A stretch of DNA of 64,000 nucleotides, from the NCBI GenBank assembly GCA_963971425.1, contig OZ020517.1, forward strand, positions 13,890,501 to 13,954,500. Direction: 5' to 3'. Under the pieces are notes generated by a model. That model saw only the letters and a list, made by a program, of their open reading frames with translations, had not been told where the DNA came from and did not search any database. The position numbers and the translations under genes are program-made. The stretch is from Bryoerythrophyllum caledonicum (Eukaryota; Streptophyta; Bryopsida; Pottiales; Pottiaceae). Positions 22,701 to 35,520 of the stretch are shown one piece after another. Position 1 is the stretch's first letter, and each line of letters starts with the position of its first letter.

Positions 22701-25350
22701 CCAATCTTGCTGCTCATGGGGACAGCAATGGTAATAATGCTGCTGTAGGGCGAGAGGCAGGGGCTCTTGACGCTCTTGTGCGTCTCACCTGCTCAAACCA
22801 TGAAGGCGTTAGGTACGTGGAGTTTTTTGTGCCTATCTGCAGCATTATAGTTGGTGGGCTAATCTTACATCGGAGAATTCTTCTCTTAATTGGTTTCTCT
22901 TATTTTTTGGCCTTCAATGACAACTTCAGACAAGAAGCAGCTGGAGCATTGTGGAATCTTTCCTTCGATGATAGGAACCGGGAGGCTATTGCAGAAGCTG
23001 GAGGTGTTGAGGCACTGGTAAGTTGGGGTTCTTATGAATCTTGTCTGAATCAAGGGATGGCAAAAGCACAACTGTAAATTAGCGCTGTACATGATTTCGT
23101 GGGTTGCAGCGAATTCATGACAAGACTGGCATGGTTGTGTAGGTTACGTTGGCTCAAGGCTGTAGCAGCGGGTCTCAAGGTTTGCAAGAGAGAGCTGCTG
23201 GTGCGTTGTGGGGTTTGTCTGTTTCCGAAGCTAACAGGTGAGCACGTTTTTCTTGCTTTTCCCATATACGGAAGCACGGTGTTTATTTCTGAATGTTATC
23301 GATGTTAATTTTGAAGTATATCACATCTGGTACAAGGAAGATAACCATTTATTGCTAGCGATGTGAAGAGATCACCACAGCATCAATTATACTAATCTTA
23401 AATATCACAGCCTTTGAATAGATATATATGACCTTCGGTTCGTCACATTAAAAAATTTAATAAAAATTAAATGAGTGGCATTAAGTTTTGTTGAGTTGCG
23501 AACTTTGAATGTATCTCTGAAGTGCCTGTTTGTGAATTCTGATTCAGCATTGCTATCGGTCGTGAGGGTGGGGTTGCTCCACTCATCATCCTGGCGCAGT
23601 CCGAGTTTGAGGTGAGCTTTGCATATTTTGCAGCACCAAATCGTTGCTCGCTTAGTGCAATGTGCACGAAACCTTTAGTCACAACACTAAATAGACGGAA
23701 CTGTGAGTATTTGCAGTCATCTGCAGGAAATGTTTGTTGAAATATTTAAATCGCTCTGGCTATCACTTCTGGGGTTTTCCTTATGATTCTACTCCGTTTT
23801 CAGAATCACAATTGGTGTATTTACAGGACGTGCATGAAACCGCTGTGGGAGCTTTGTGGAATTTGGCTTTCAATCCTGGTAATGCATTGCGCATGGTGGA
23901 GGAGGAAGGAGTGCCTGCTCTTGTACATTTGTGTTCATCCTCGAGGTCAAAAATGGCACGGTTCATGGCAGCTCTGGCTCTTGCGTACATGTTTGATGGC
24001 AGGTATATAACTCGCTCCTATTTATGTTAAATTCTGTAGAGTTCATTGCATCATTAACGAGATTGGATCACTAATATTTTCAATTGCTGTTTTAATTGGC
24101 AGAATGGATGAGGCTTCGTTTGGACCAACCAACGTGGAAGGCAGTGGTAGGACAACAGTGAGCTTGGATGCGGCAAGAAAATTAGCTCTACGCCATATTG
24201 AGATGTTCGTCCAAACATTCTCTGCAGCTTGCACAGATGCTCTCACAGCTGCTGCATCATCCTGGGCCCCTGCTACCCTCAACCAGGTTGCTGAGGCAGC
24301 AAGAATCCAAGAAGCGGGCCATCTCAGATGCAGGTAACCCTTCAATTATCTGATAAGTGTGACTTATCTCAAAGTCAGATTCTATCAGAGCTGTGAGCTT
24401 GGCTAGGGGTACAATTAGGTACTTTTGTGAGAGTGGTTACCCTTCACGAGTGTCTGTAGGCAGTGGAACTAGCGGAAGGTTCGTTGATAACTTCGGAAGT
24501 CCTCAATTTCATTGTCATGAATGAGTTATTCTGGCGCTTGCAGTGGAGCTGAGCTTGGACGCTTTGTGGCGATGTTGAGGAATGGGGCTCCAGTGTTGCG
24601 AGCATGTGCAGCCTTTGCTCTTTTACAGGTAATCATCCCATGATGTAAGATAGTCCCATCGTATACGAGCTATTCGATAAGTCGCCCAAAGTGTCAATAA
24701 GATAGCCCCTGTTACAGATTTTAATAATGTTTTTTCCTCGGTCTTGATAGCTAATAGATCAGTGGAAGAGCTTGGTGGTGTCTCAACTGAATCCTTAATA
24801 AGTATGAAAGAGCTTGGTGGTCTTGAAACTCAAGGTAGTTTTAGCTGACTTAGCGAAAAAAGAAAGAGAGATCACGTTGTATCATGAATCTTCGCCTTCG
24901 TTTTTTTTCCTCCACAGCTATTTAGGGCTGATTTGAAAAATTATAAATGAGAGATGGAGTCAAAATCCTTGGCAGCTTTGCCTGACGTTACAAACAACCT
25001 TATTATTCTAGATTCTCCTTTGTAGGATTCAATGGTTAAGTATAAGGTCAGTCTGTAATAACGAAGAGGTCACACCATCCTCCACTCTATTCTAGGGAGG
25101 CGTCGCATCTATGATGCACTTTAAACTCTCATCACTTTCTCACATGTTTTCGGTTCAGTTCACAATGCCAGGAGGAAGGCATGCACTGCACCACGCAGTC
25201 CTTCTGCAAAAGGCGGGTGCAAGTCGAGTGCTGCGGACTGTGGCTGCAGCAGCGACTGCAGCAATGCAGGCCAAAGTGTTTGCCCGAATCGTTCTTCGAA
25301 ACCTGGAGCATCATCAGGCCGAGAGCAACACGGTGGTGGCGCTGTCATAG
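19735..25350 (+). CDS. ARABIDILLO: ARABIDILLO-type F-box/LRR/armadillo protein, 12 exons
   Basis: The spliced product is 957 residues (Arabidopsis ARABIDILLO proteins are about 930). Exons by GT-AG junctions: 19735-21177, 21553-21711, 21913-21993, 22401-22532, 22685-22812, 22930-23017, 23143-23237, 23548-23611, 23827-24002, 24103-24333, 24544-24628, 25159-25350. All join in frame. Order: basic KRRRH motif near residue 15 (possible nuclear signal), F-box about 73-118 (WTGLPDDTMLGLFNLL), leucine-rich segment about 120-330, then armadillo repeats (AAGALANLAA, AAGALWNLSF, AVGALWNLAF) and the conserved end FTMPGGRHALHHAVLLQ. The family promotes lateral root or rhizoid-type development and likely acts as an SCF ubiquitin-ligase substrate receptor. 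The start is the first in-frame ATG before KRGIVG. Five tandem repeats lie upstream. Confidence 0.96.
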
Positions 25351-25359
25351 CAAGAGGTT

Positions 25360-26300
25360 TGATCTAGTGGTGCCCGGGGCTCTTCCTTGGCACCACCAAT
25401 ACTACAGCACTGTTAGTTTGTCTTAATGGGGTCTTATGCTACTTGAGATTCTTTTAGTTCGGTTTCCACATCTGAAGCTTAAATGCAAATGTATGCTAAG
25501 TGTTTGTCCTAAATGTAGAATTGATCTTTGTAAGAGGTGAGCGTGTTCTATAGGGAGTAATATACCCTCCTGCAATATTTCAATTAAGGATTTGTATCGC
25601 ATTCATGACGAATACTGGTGTGTGGCTCTTCTATGTCGTCATGTGCACGCGAGCTGTATGTTTTGTTTTTGTAGTAGATTTATCACATAAAGTCCAAAGC
25701 AATCGGTAGATATTCATTCCGCAGTGACTGAAATTGAAACGTTATGTACTGGATTACATGATAAGCAACGTTTGATTACATAATAAACAACGTTTGATTA
25801 CATGGTAAACACGTTGGCTTACATACTGGCACAGCTTCCTGTATTCATGCAATTCTGCAGTTTGTAATGGAAGATGTTATCAAGCATCAATTCCATTTCA
25901 CTGTGCTGTTATTGTTGAATCAAGTAGCTTTTTTTTAAATATCATTTTTTAAGGATGAGATCACATGTTCTTTACGTAACAAAACCCACAGAATTTTCGT
26001 GAATTATTGTGATTCTCTAAAGAAAAAGTTAAGAAAATTTATATCAAACTATGCTTAAATCTGGCTGCGCAATCCATGGATGCTCGCCAAGACCTCCTTG
26101 TGATATTCAAGAACAAACGACAAGCAGATCACGAAATACACAAGGATACAACAGAATGGGAAATCTTAACCGCCTTATCCTGGGAAGTTTAGCAGTTTTA
26201 ACAGATGGCCTCAACTGAACAGATTCCACCCCAGGAATTGACAATACTCAAGAAGAAGGGTGGTGTTTTGAAACACCATTTGGTTGAGGTTGAAAAGAAT
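25360..26300. other. 3' region of ARABIDILLO and intergenic DNA
   Basis: Contains the likely 3' UTR and polyadenylation region of ARABIDILLO, with no other gene seen. A short tandem motif ACGTTTGATTACAT(A/G)(A/G)TAAAC(A) occurs twice around 25770-25810. Confidence 0.4.
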
Positions 26301-26306
26301 TCACAT

Positions 26307-26616
26307 CTACTCGGGAGACCCAGCCTTTCCAGGCTTGCCGCCAGCTGTGGTTCCAGTTTTCTTGGGCAGCAAGACAGTGTGAATATTGGGCAGCACGCCT
26401 CCATTAGCAATGGTCACCTGACCAAGCAACCTGCTCAGCTCTTCGTCGTTCCTGACGGCAAGCTGGATGTGACGTGGGACAATCCTGGTCTTCTTGTTGT
26501 CACGGGACGCGTTTCCAGCCAACTCAAGAACCTACAGAGAAGGCAGAAAAACATTTTAGCGGTGTCGATATTCCCGAGGCTACAGTCCCTAATTTCATGA
26601 ATTAATAATAACAATG

Positions 26617-26660
<44 letters not shown>

Positions 26661-27104
26661 CACTCTTCAAATAAACAATAACCGAATATGTGTCCGGAGA
26701 TATCCACTGTAACCGCAGACGAAACCGTCGAGCGTACAAAAAACCAAAGCAAACACGAAGTCGTTTTATCACCAAAAAATCTACAAACCCTAAAATAATT
26801 TTCGAATACTTTACAATGAAAAACAAAGAATCACATAATCAAAAAGGAGAAAAAATAACAATACAAGAAAACAAAAAAACGGTAAGACCTCTACAAACGC
26901 AACCAAACAGTAGAGAAAAAAACGCACCTCAGCAGCGAGATACTCCAGCACGGCCGCAAGGTAGACTGGCGCGCCGGCGCCAACCCTGGTCGCGTACTTG
27001 CCCGCCTTCAAGAACCGAGCGATTCTCCCCACGGGAAACTGCAGCCCGGCCTTGCTGGACCGCGACACCGTCTTCTTCCCGGAGCTCTTCCCTCTTCCCG
27101 ACAT
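26307..27104 (-). CDS. H2A: histone H2A, two exons
   Basis: Exon 1 is 27104-26928 ([11 protein letters not shown] to LEYLAAE, 59 residues). Exon 2 is 26531-26307 ([12 protein letters not shown] to GKAGSPE, 74 residues), for 133 residues in total. The core is canonical: [35 protein letters not shown], acidic patch residues, [18 protein letters not shown] and GGVLPNIH. It packages DNA as part of the nucleosome. The C-terminus ends SPE, without the SQEF/Y of H2A.X or the H2A.Z signature, so a replication-type H2A is most likely. The intron position, just after AAE, is common in plant H2A genes. The intron carries an (AAT)n microsatellite. The promoter has TATATAAG, an inverted CCAAT and a near-match to the plant histone octamer. 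Confidence 0.97.
26603..26660. repeat. (AAT)n microsatellite in the H2A intron
   Basis: About 15-18 AAT units, with slight interruptions at the left end, lie in the single intron of the histone H2A gene. Confidence 0.9.
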
Positions 27105-27287
27105 GATCACAAAACTCCCACAACGGCTCCAACCTCAAAACTAACACTCTCACAAACCGCACATGCACTTCCCTCGCAATTAGAGAAACCCTGACGCAAA
27201 AAATACGAACAAATGCAGCGCCAAATCCTACCGAGAAACGATACGCGCGCTGGAAGAGTGCAATGACGCTCGCGTCGCGAGCCCTTG

Positions 27288-27340
27288 CTTATATACTTGC
27301 ATACGGAGACGGCCAATCACAGGCGACGGAGCGGATCGCG
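27288..27340 (-). promoter_or_regulatory. H2A promoter: TATA box, CCAAT, octamer-like motif
   Basis: On the minus strand TATATAAG corresponds to plus 27288-27295, about 185 bp before the ATG. Farther upstream an ATTGG (plus CCAAT 27313-27317) and AGCGGATC at 27330-27337 occur. The latter matches seven of eight bases of the plant histone octamer CGCGGATC. This combination is typical of S-phase histone promoters. Activity is inferred. Confidence 0.6.
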
Positions 27341-27419
27341 TGAGGAGTGATCTGGAGCGTCGGCTGTGATTCTGGAGGAAACAATCGGACGGTCAAGCGC
27401 TACGTGTCTCGGATTTACC

Positions 27420-28430
27420 ATCGAGGATGAATATAAGGGTTTCAAATAAAGTATTACTCGTACAAGTAATATTGTTCAATAACTTTACTTACTACGTCGT
27501 AAAAAGAAATTTTTCACACCATTGAATATGATCGGTTGCACTAGACTAGAGTACTCTCTTTTAAATATATATGGTAGCACTCGGTTTAGAACTAGAATAC
27601 TCACTTTTAGACCCGTCAATATATCAGTTTCTACACTTTCTACAATAAAACAACATGATAATTTTTCATAATTTAAGTTAATACTTATAATAGATTCATG
27701 CATGATATCATACAAAATTTCATAGTTACAATAGAAGTGAGAATACATGTTGTGTGTTACAAAATCAAAATCAAATGAGATCGTAAATGTGGACGGCTTC
27801 AAAATATTACATTTGGTGCTCAAGTAGAATGTATAAGGATTACTAACTAGAAAGGTATGTTCCGTATACACAATTATCTTAAATTATTAACGAGTATAAT
27901 CTTGCAAAATGGACTTGCCTCCATTTATTACTGGTCAAGTTATTTAAATTATTTTCACCATAATAGGATATTCCAATTTTGCAAATGTTCAATTTTAAAT
28001 TAATGTATCATATCATCTTTAACCAAATAAATTGGTTTCACTTGAAAAGTGTATTTAACATATAATATCAACAGATTTAGGTTATATTATGTTCTTTTCT
28101 ATAACAAATTTTAATGGTAAAGTAAACAGACCACATAGTAAAAAAAAAAAGTTCAAATTAAATGTATGATATTATACCACATATGGTGAATCACAAAGTC
28201 CTTGAAATTTTTGATTAGTTATACTAGAATATAATCATTTTTTAAAACTCATAGATATGTCATTTTGTTTTTGTTTTAGATGCATATTCTATATAATTCG
28301 AATTAAAAAATAATGCAATTGGAATAGCTATTAATCTATAAAATGATTATAAAATACTTGTATATATCACATCTTAAAGATCTTAGTCAACTAATGTCAA
28401 ATGAACTAAAATGTAATTTAGATGTGCGTG
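27420..28430. other. AT-rich intergenic DNA
   Basis: Highly AT-rich with no recognisable gene or element boundary. A 128-codon open frame at 27871-27485 (minus) is rich in Ile, Ser, Tyr and Phe and lacks a domain, so it is not called. Confidence 0.35.
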
Positions 28431-28540
28431 GGGTACCACAGCCTTGGTGTAGTGGTTTGGGTCATGGCACAGCAGTGAGGTGGTCGTGAGTTCAAGTCCT
28501 ATTGGTGGTCATTGGTATTATGGGACCAACATTGACTATA
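28431..28540 (+). mobile_element. tRNA-derived SINE head, second copy
   Basis: A box TGGTGTAGTGG at 28445-28455 and B box GTGAGTTCAAGTCC at 28486-28499 sit in a segment colinear with the head of the SINE at 9.8-10.15 kb (GTGGTTTGGGTCATGGCACA versus GTGGTTTGAGTCATAGCACA). The body diverges after about 28515 and the (TTC)n tail is not found, so the copy is old or truncated. Confidence 0.8.
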
Positions 28541-29750
28541 ATTAATTTTATGGAATGACTTTCACCAAGTGTCAATTTGTTTACAAATACTGTTAAGTCA
28601 AGTGTCATAATTTTAGTAAAATACTAAATTAAGTGCCATGTGGCAAGAAGCGCTTGCCTTTTCAGACTAAGTTTGCATTGAGTTGATTGAGCTCCTTGTC
28701 AACGTTCATTTGCACTTATTATATGAAATAGAATGTTGAATATACAATATATTTTATATTTACTATATTGTATGCACAACATATAATTACATATTATAAT
28801 TTATGGTTTATATAATTTGTATAAAGATATACATGCCATATATTATATGTACACTGATATTGTTAATATGAAGTTCAATATACCCAAGTCCGTAATTAGT
28901 GTGTAAGTCTACATTAAATGTCACGGATTTTAGCACATGATTAAAGAAACCTTAGAATAAACTCTAAATAATCATGTACTATACGCTACAATTGGTTTTG
29001 GACACTCTTTGTAGAATGAATTTTTTTATCTGGTCACAATGGTTCAGACAAAATGGTTATCGCCTATGTATTGTGTGAGTATCATATAGATCTTGTATGA
29101 GTATCACCTTGTTATTACATGAGTAACGCCTAGCCAAATTTCTTGAAATTTTCAAAATTTTGGACAAGTCCCTATTTTGAATTAATTGTTGTTGTTGTTG
29201 TTGTTGTTGTTCTTATTATAATTATTTATGGCACCGGTCAATTTAAAGTCGTTCTACCTTAAATATAGAATATATTTGTTTAAATTTTATATTTATTAGA
29301 ATTTGAAATATTCATACGCTATAAATTAAAAATAAGTTAGCTTGCTTAAATCTACCAAATGCCATACATTTATGATGTTTAGTTTATTGAAATTTTAGAA
29401 AAATGGGAATTCTAAATTAAGAAGAGCCTACTAGGGAAAAGAAAGTAAAAGAAACTTGAGATGAAAGTATAGAAAGAAAAAGGCAAGAAACACATAGCTT
29501 CACCACCAGAGAACAAAGTAAGTAAACTACTTCAAACTGTTTGTAACAAGTACATCGACACTCCAGTGGAGACCTAAAATCATACATCCATATCACGACA
29601 AACCACCTCCAATTGGGCCAAATACGATGAATATTAGACCCATTCATCCACTCCTTACGACAATTCTCAACGACTCTTTCCTCGTCATAAACAAGAGTGC
29701 ATATGCTATTCCAAAAGACAATACTCTGTTTCCCTTTCTACACACACCGC
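28541..29750. other. AT-rich intergenic DNA with a family-R segment and (TTG)n
   Basis: At about 28990-29165 the sequence resembles, in inverse orientation, the right part of the dispersed repeat at 40770-40960 (TTTTGGACAC, CAGACAAA, repeated GAGTATCACC units). A (TTG)n microsatellite lies at about 29187-29212. No gene is seen. Confidence 0.4.
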
Positions 29751-30231
29751 TATGGCGCACCCCGATCGTGACGATGCGTGTCGCCGATACCAGGTTCGCC
29801 ATCACCTCCAGTACTCCAATCTCTCCACTATACACCTTTTTTTCCCCTTTCTTTTTATGTAATTTGGTAAGAATTTGGAAGAGAGCGGCGTTGGTTGAGG
29901 AGGAGGAGAGGAGAGGGGACGAGAGTTTTGTTTCTGAGAGAGTTGAGGTGTGAACTGCCTTTCTTTATACGTGGTTGTTTGTTTGTATGAGATAGCGGGA
30001 GGGAGGATTGTGAAGTGGAGGTGATTGGATCATGCGGACTTAAAAAAAATAGAGTAATATGTAGAGTTTGTGGAGTTTAGGTTGTTTGCGTGATGATGGC
30101 TTGGTTTTCTTTTTTCTTTTTCAATGCAGAGATTTGAACAGCCCTTCCGGAGTTTCTGCTGTGCGTCGGACATCATGAGCGAGATTAAGGATTGTAAAGC
30201 TATTGCTGGGACGAACTCGCTAACCAAAATC

Positions 30232-32104
<1,873 letters not shown>

Positions 32105-32804
32105 ACCCCGCCAAAAGGAGGTCCAAGGGAGATGTCAATTCGGACGTGGAGCATTGTTGGGCGTTCTCGAGCATTCGCTGTACATTCAGTGGTACCATCC
32201 GGCCATATCTTGTACAGCCCATATGCTACTCATGGGGTGTATTCCTTGTATCATGGGACACGTGTGTCAAATGTACGTAAGTTTTCAGCTGTTGGCATTC
32301 AGCCTTTTAAGATTGATCCCAAATTTTCAACGACTCCAGCATTTTATTTTACGAATGATGTTTCGACGGCATTCTCGTTTCCGCTTCACAACCGTCTTTC
32401 AATGAATCCGGCTGATACAGTTGCAGTTTTCCGCTTCAACTTTGACGTGGGAATTCTACATGGAAATGCTCCTACACCATCTGGAGAGATTTTTCGGGTG
32501 CGTTGGTTTGAGCTAAGCCACGAGGACAGGACATGGGCAAAATTCTGTGAATACAACCTTTACGAGGAGCGTCCCAAACTTTAGCATGAGTACAACATAG
32601 TTATCGGAGCAATGTGTTTTCCAGACAATGCAGCCAAAAAAGTTACCCTTCGCATGACAGCTGGGTTGATGCAAATTGCACTCTACTCAAAAGCAACCTG
32701 GAGTGGGCTGGATCATGTTAAGAGAAGATGTTTATTGAAACACGGGCTGCAGAAGAGTTGGCTGCCAACTGAGTGTGGGCCACTTTTGTTATTGAGGTAA
32801 GTCT

Positions 32805-33060
32805 AGCCCTCCATACAACCTTGGCTATCCATTTAATTTGTTCCTACAAATCACTATATGCCAAGATTTGTGTTTTGATGCATGTTTGTGTTGTTTTTTA
32901 TCCGTTCTTATGCTGTTGTCAGCCCCCTTGTTGTCAGCAACGAAAAAAAAATTCATTATATATTATGACATACACTATATCCAAAGACATACACTATATA
33001 CTAATTGTATACTATGTATATGACATGCATCATCAACATGACATACACTATATACTATTT
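32805..33060. repeat. short ACATACACTATAT repeats
   Basis: GACATACACTATAT occurs three times (about 32967, 32985 and 33039) with related TATACTA spacers. No gene is recognised in this AT-rich stretch. Confidence 0.6.
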
Positions 33061-33065
33061 CAATT

Positions 33066-33120
33066 CAAACACTATATTCACGTTGATCTCCTGAGGAGAC
33101 TAGAGTTCTTCTTCTTCTTG
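33066..33120 (+). mobile_element. severely truncated SINE/LINE 3' tail
   Basis: AACACTATATTCACGTTGAT, then GAGGAGACTAGAGTTC and (TTC)n at about 33104-33117, align with the terminal stem-loop and tail of the SINE and LINE copies elsewhere. Only the last ~55 bp are present. Confidence 0.65.
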
Positions 33121-33240
33121 CGTAGGGTACTCTAGCCATTTGAATGCTTGAAATTTAGACGCCTTGGGTTTAAATAATGCATTTTGATTTTAAATGTAGA
33201 ATACCTTAGACATCAATGGATTTTTAGTCATATCTATGCA

Positions 33241-33390
33241 CAAGGTTTTTTTTAGATCTTTTATTCCATGAGTGGTGTTGTTGGAAGTAAAGTGCCTAAT
33301 TTAAGTGTGTAGAAATATAAGATAGGACAAATTAGGCACTTTACTTCCAACAACAATACTCATGGAATAAAAGATCTCAAAAAAACCTTG
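33241..33390. repeat. near-perfect hairpin (foldback MITE or miRNA-like)
   Basis: Arm 1 (33241-33300, CAAGGTTTTTTTTAGATC to AAAGTGCCTAAT) and arm 2 (33331-33390) are reverse complements with about three mismatches in 60 bp, separated by about 30 bp. Such a transcript would fold into a long hairpin. No coding potential is present. Confidence 0.92.
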
Positions 33391-33399
33391 TATTACTAC

Positions 33400-35430
33400 C
33401 AAATGTTGATTAAAAAAAGGTGTGTCAAACACATATATGTCTCATTGCGATTTTGAAGTCTATTTTTTGATGTTTTCACTCAAAATTAACTTAGATTAAA
33501 GAGTCTATATTAAACCATTCAAAGTTTTTATAAGATACCAAGTGTTTGGGTTATGATACTACTGGTACTAGTTATTCATTCTAAATAGCTACTAGATGTG
33601 GAACAACTTGGTACACTAAACACTGCATATATTGTGGACTAGACTATTTCAAAATATCTGCACTAATTTAAGTATAAGCAACTAATTTTAGAATACGCAA
33701 ATTACAATGGTCCACCTCAATTCTCAATCCACATCAATTCATACACCTCATAAAACAGTGTAGAATGTTTCAAAAATGTTAATACAAATAATGTGGGTTG
33801 ATGGAGACGTGGTGGTGAGCAACGGGTAGTAGAAGATATTTGTTAGTGAGTGGCGGTGAGGTGGTAATCAACGGCATGACACATGCTGAAATGTGTCCAC
33901 ATTAATTTTTTTCCAAAACCAAAATTGATGTGGTGCACTTCTTTTTTCAGCCACATTACCATTGCATTTCAACTATATTCAATTCTTAGAGTAGCTTCTA
34001 AGCTTGAATTTTAAGAATGCTTGGCATTGTTTGGAAGGGAGGAAGTCAAGGTCATGTTGTACCATGTGCCTTAGCCACTTTTTTTTTCTTTATATTTGAG
34101 TTCCAATTAGGGTATTTTTATTAATCAAGCGTTTTGAAATCTTTGCCTTACTCTATAGATAATTCTTCTGTTATTTGGATTTGTGACCTTGTAGATTTAT
34201 TTACAGCATATAAGGTAGAGGCACCCAATTCCGACCACTTAAGCCAGTTGGGGACTCAAATGACATTGTATGTCAAAAACATTTATGTAAAAAGATACAG
34301 AATTAGGAATGAAACTCAACAAATATTTTTCAAATTTAATCTCAAAGATTTGCAATTGATATAGAATTTAGAAGCTCAAAAACCATCGGAGCCCATAATC
34401 AAACTATAGAGTAGGTGAGATTTGGTGCCCTCCTTTGCCTAATGCCATTAAGTGAGAGTAGGTAAAAAGAGAGAAGACATGCCATGGATAACCAACTCAT
34501 GGAGGTATCCAATGTCGATTGGCCTTGTTTGACTTTCGAGGCAAGGTCACCAATGAGAGCTCAATTGAGGTGAGGCAACTCAAAATTGCTCACTTTGTGA
34601 CCCAATGCCGCTCATGACTGGAATTTTCAGATTTTGAGTTATCGGTTTTCGGTGGCTTCGTGCACCATTTCATGCATTTACCATTTTTATGCACCATTCC
34701 ATTCATACTCTACTGATCGGAATTGGGTGGCCGATCGGAATTGGGTGCCTCTGCCTTATAGTCACCCCCCTAGTAACCAAATAATACCGATTACCAACAC
34801 TTATAAAATTGAGGTATATCCAACCGACTTCCATCCCACTACCACACATTCCTCCATCCAAATCAAGGTTTGCTATTGGTGAAGACCCCTCGCTTTTGGT
34901 CCGTATGCTATGGGAGATACCCTTTTATGGTCACCACTTAAACATGGGAGCGCAATTTAAAACTTCACATCCATTCACATTTCATTGGTAGAATATAAAA
35001 TCACTTGGATTGAAAGTGATAGAGTCTATAAAGTCAAAGTGAATAAAATTTGTACCCCGCAGGTGATAAAGTGATAAAATTGATCACTTAGACTTCTATT
35101 GGATCAAGAGTGATACAGTTTATCACTACTGCATTGATAAAAGAGTACCATGATGAATCTCTAACCATAGGATCTTCTTCTAAACTTCTATGAGTTGATG
35201 TGATAAAAAATTGTGAATTTTGATGGCACAGATTGAAAGATAGTTGCAGTAAAAGTGATAAAGTACACTAAGTCCTTCACTAGTTAAACTATGTGATATA
35301 TGGAGAGAACAAATAATGATAATACAATGTTTATTTGAAAGTGATAGTGAATAGGGTTACAATTTCAATCCAAGTCAATTCATAGTTTCGCTCGGTCCTT
35401 GAGGGGACGTCAAAACCCCTAGCGCAGAAG
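33400..35430. other. intergenic DNA upstream of SerRS
   Basis: No gene is recognised. GTGATAAA-type words recur at about 35015-35260. The unit GATCGGAATTGGGTG is duplicated in tandem at about 34715-34748. The short open frames here show no domain. Confidence 0.35.
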
Positions 35431-35438
35431 AAGCTGTA

Positions 35439-35452
35439 AAACCCTAAACCCT
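35439..35452 (+). promoter_or_regulatory. double telo-box upstream of SerRS
   Basis: AAACCCTAAACCCT lies about 75 bp before the start codon, two overlapping telo-box-type units. Such motifs are frequent near transcription starts of plant translation genes. The functional role here is inferred. Confidence 0.5.
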
Positions 35453-35520
35453 GATTTGCGAGAGAGCGCGAGCGCACCTCGCCATTGCCATCGCCTCCAG
35501 CGAACGGAGCGCTCGTCGCG

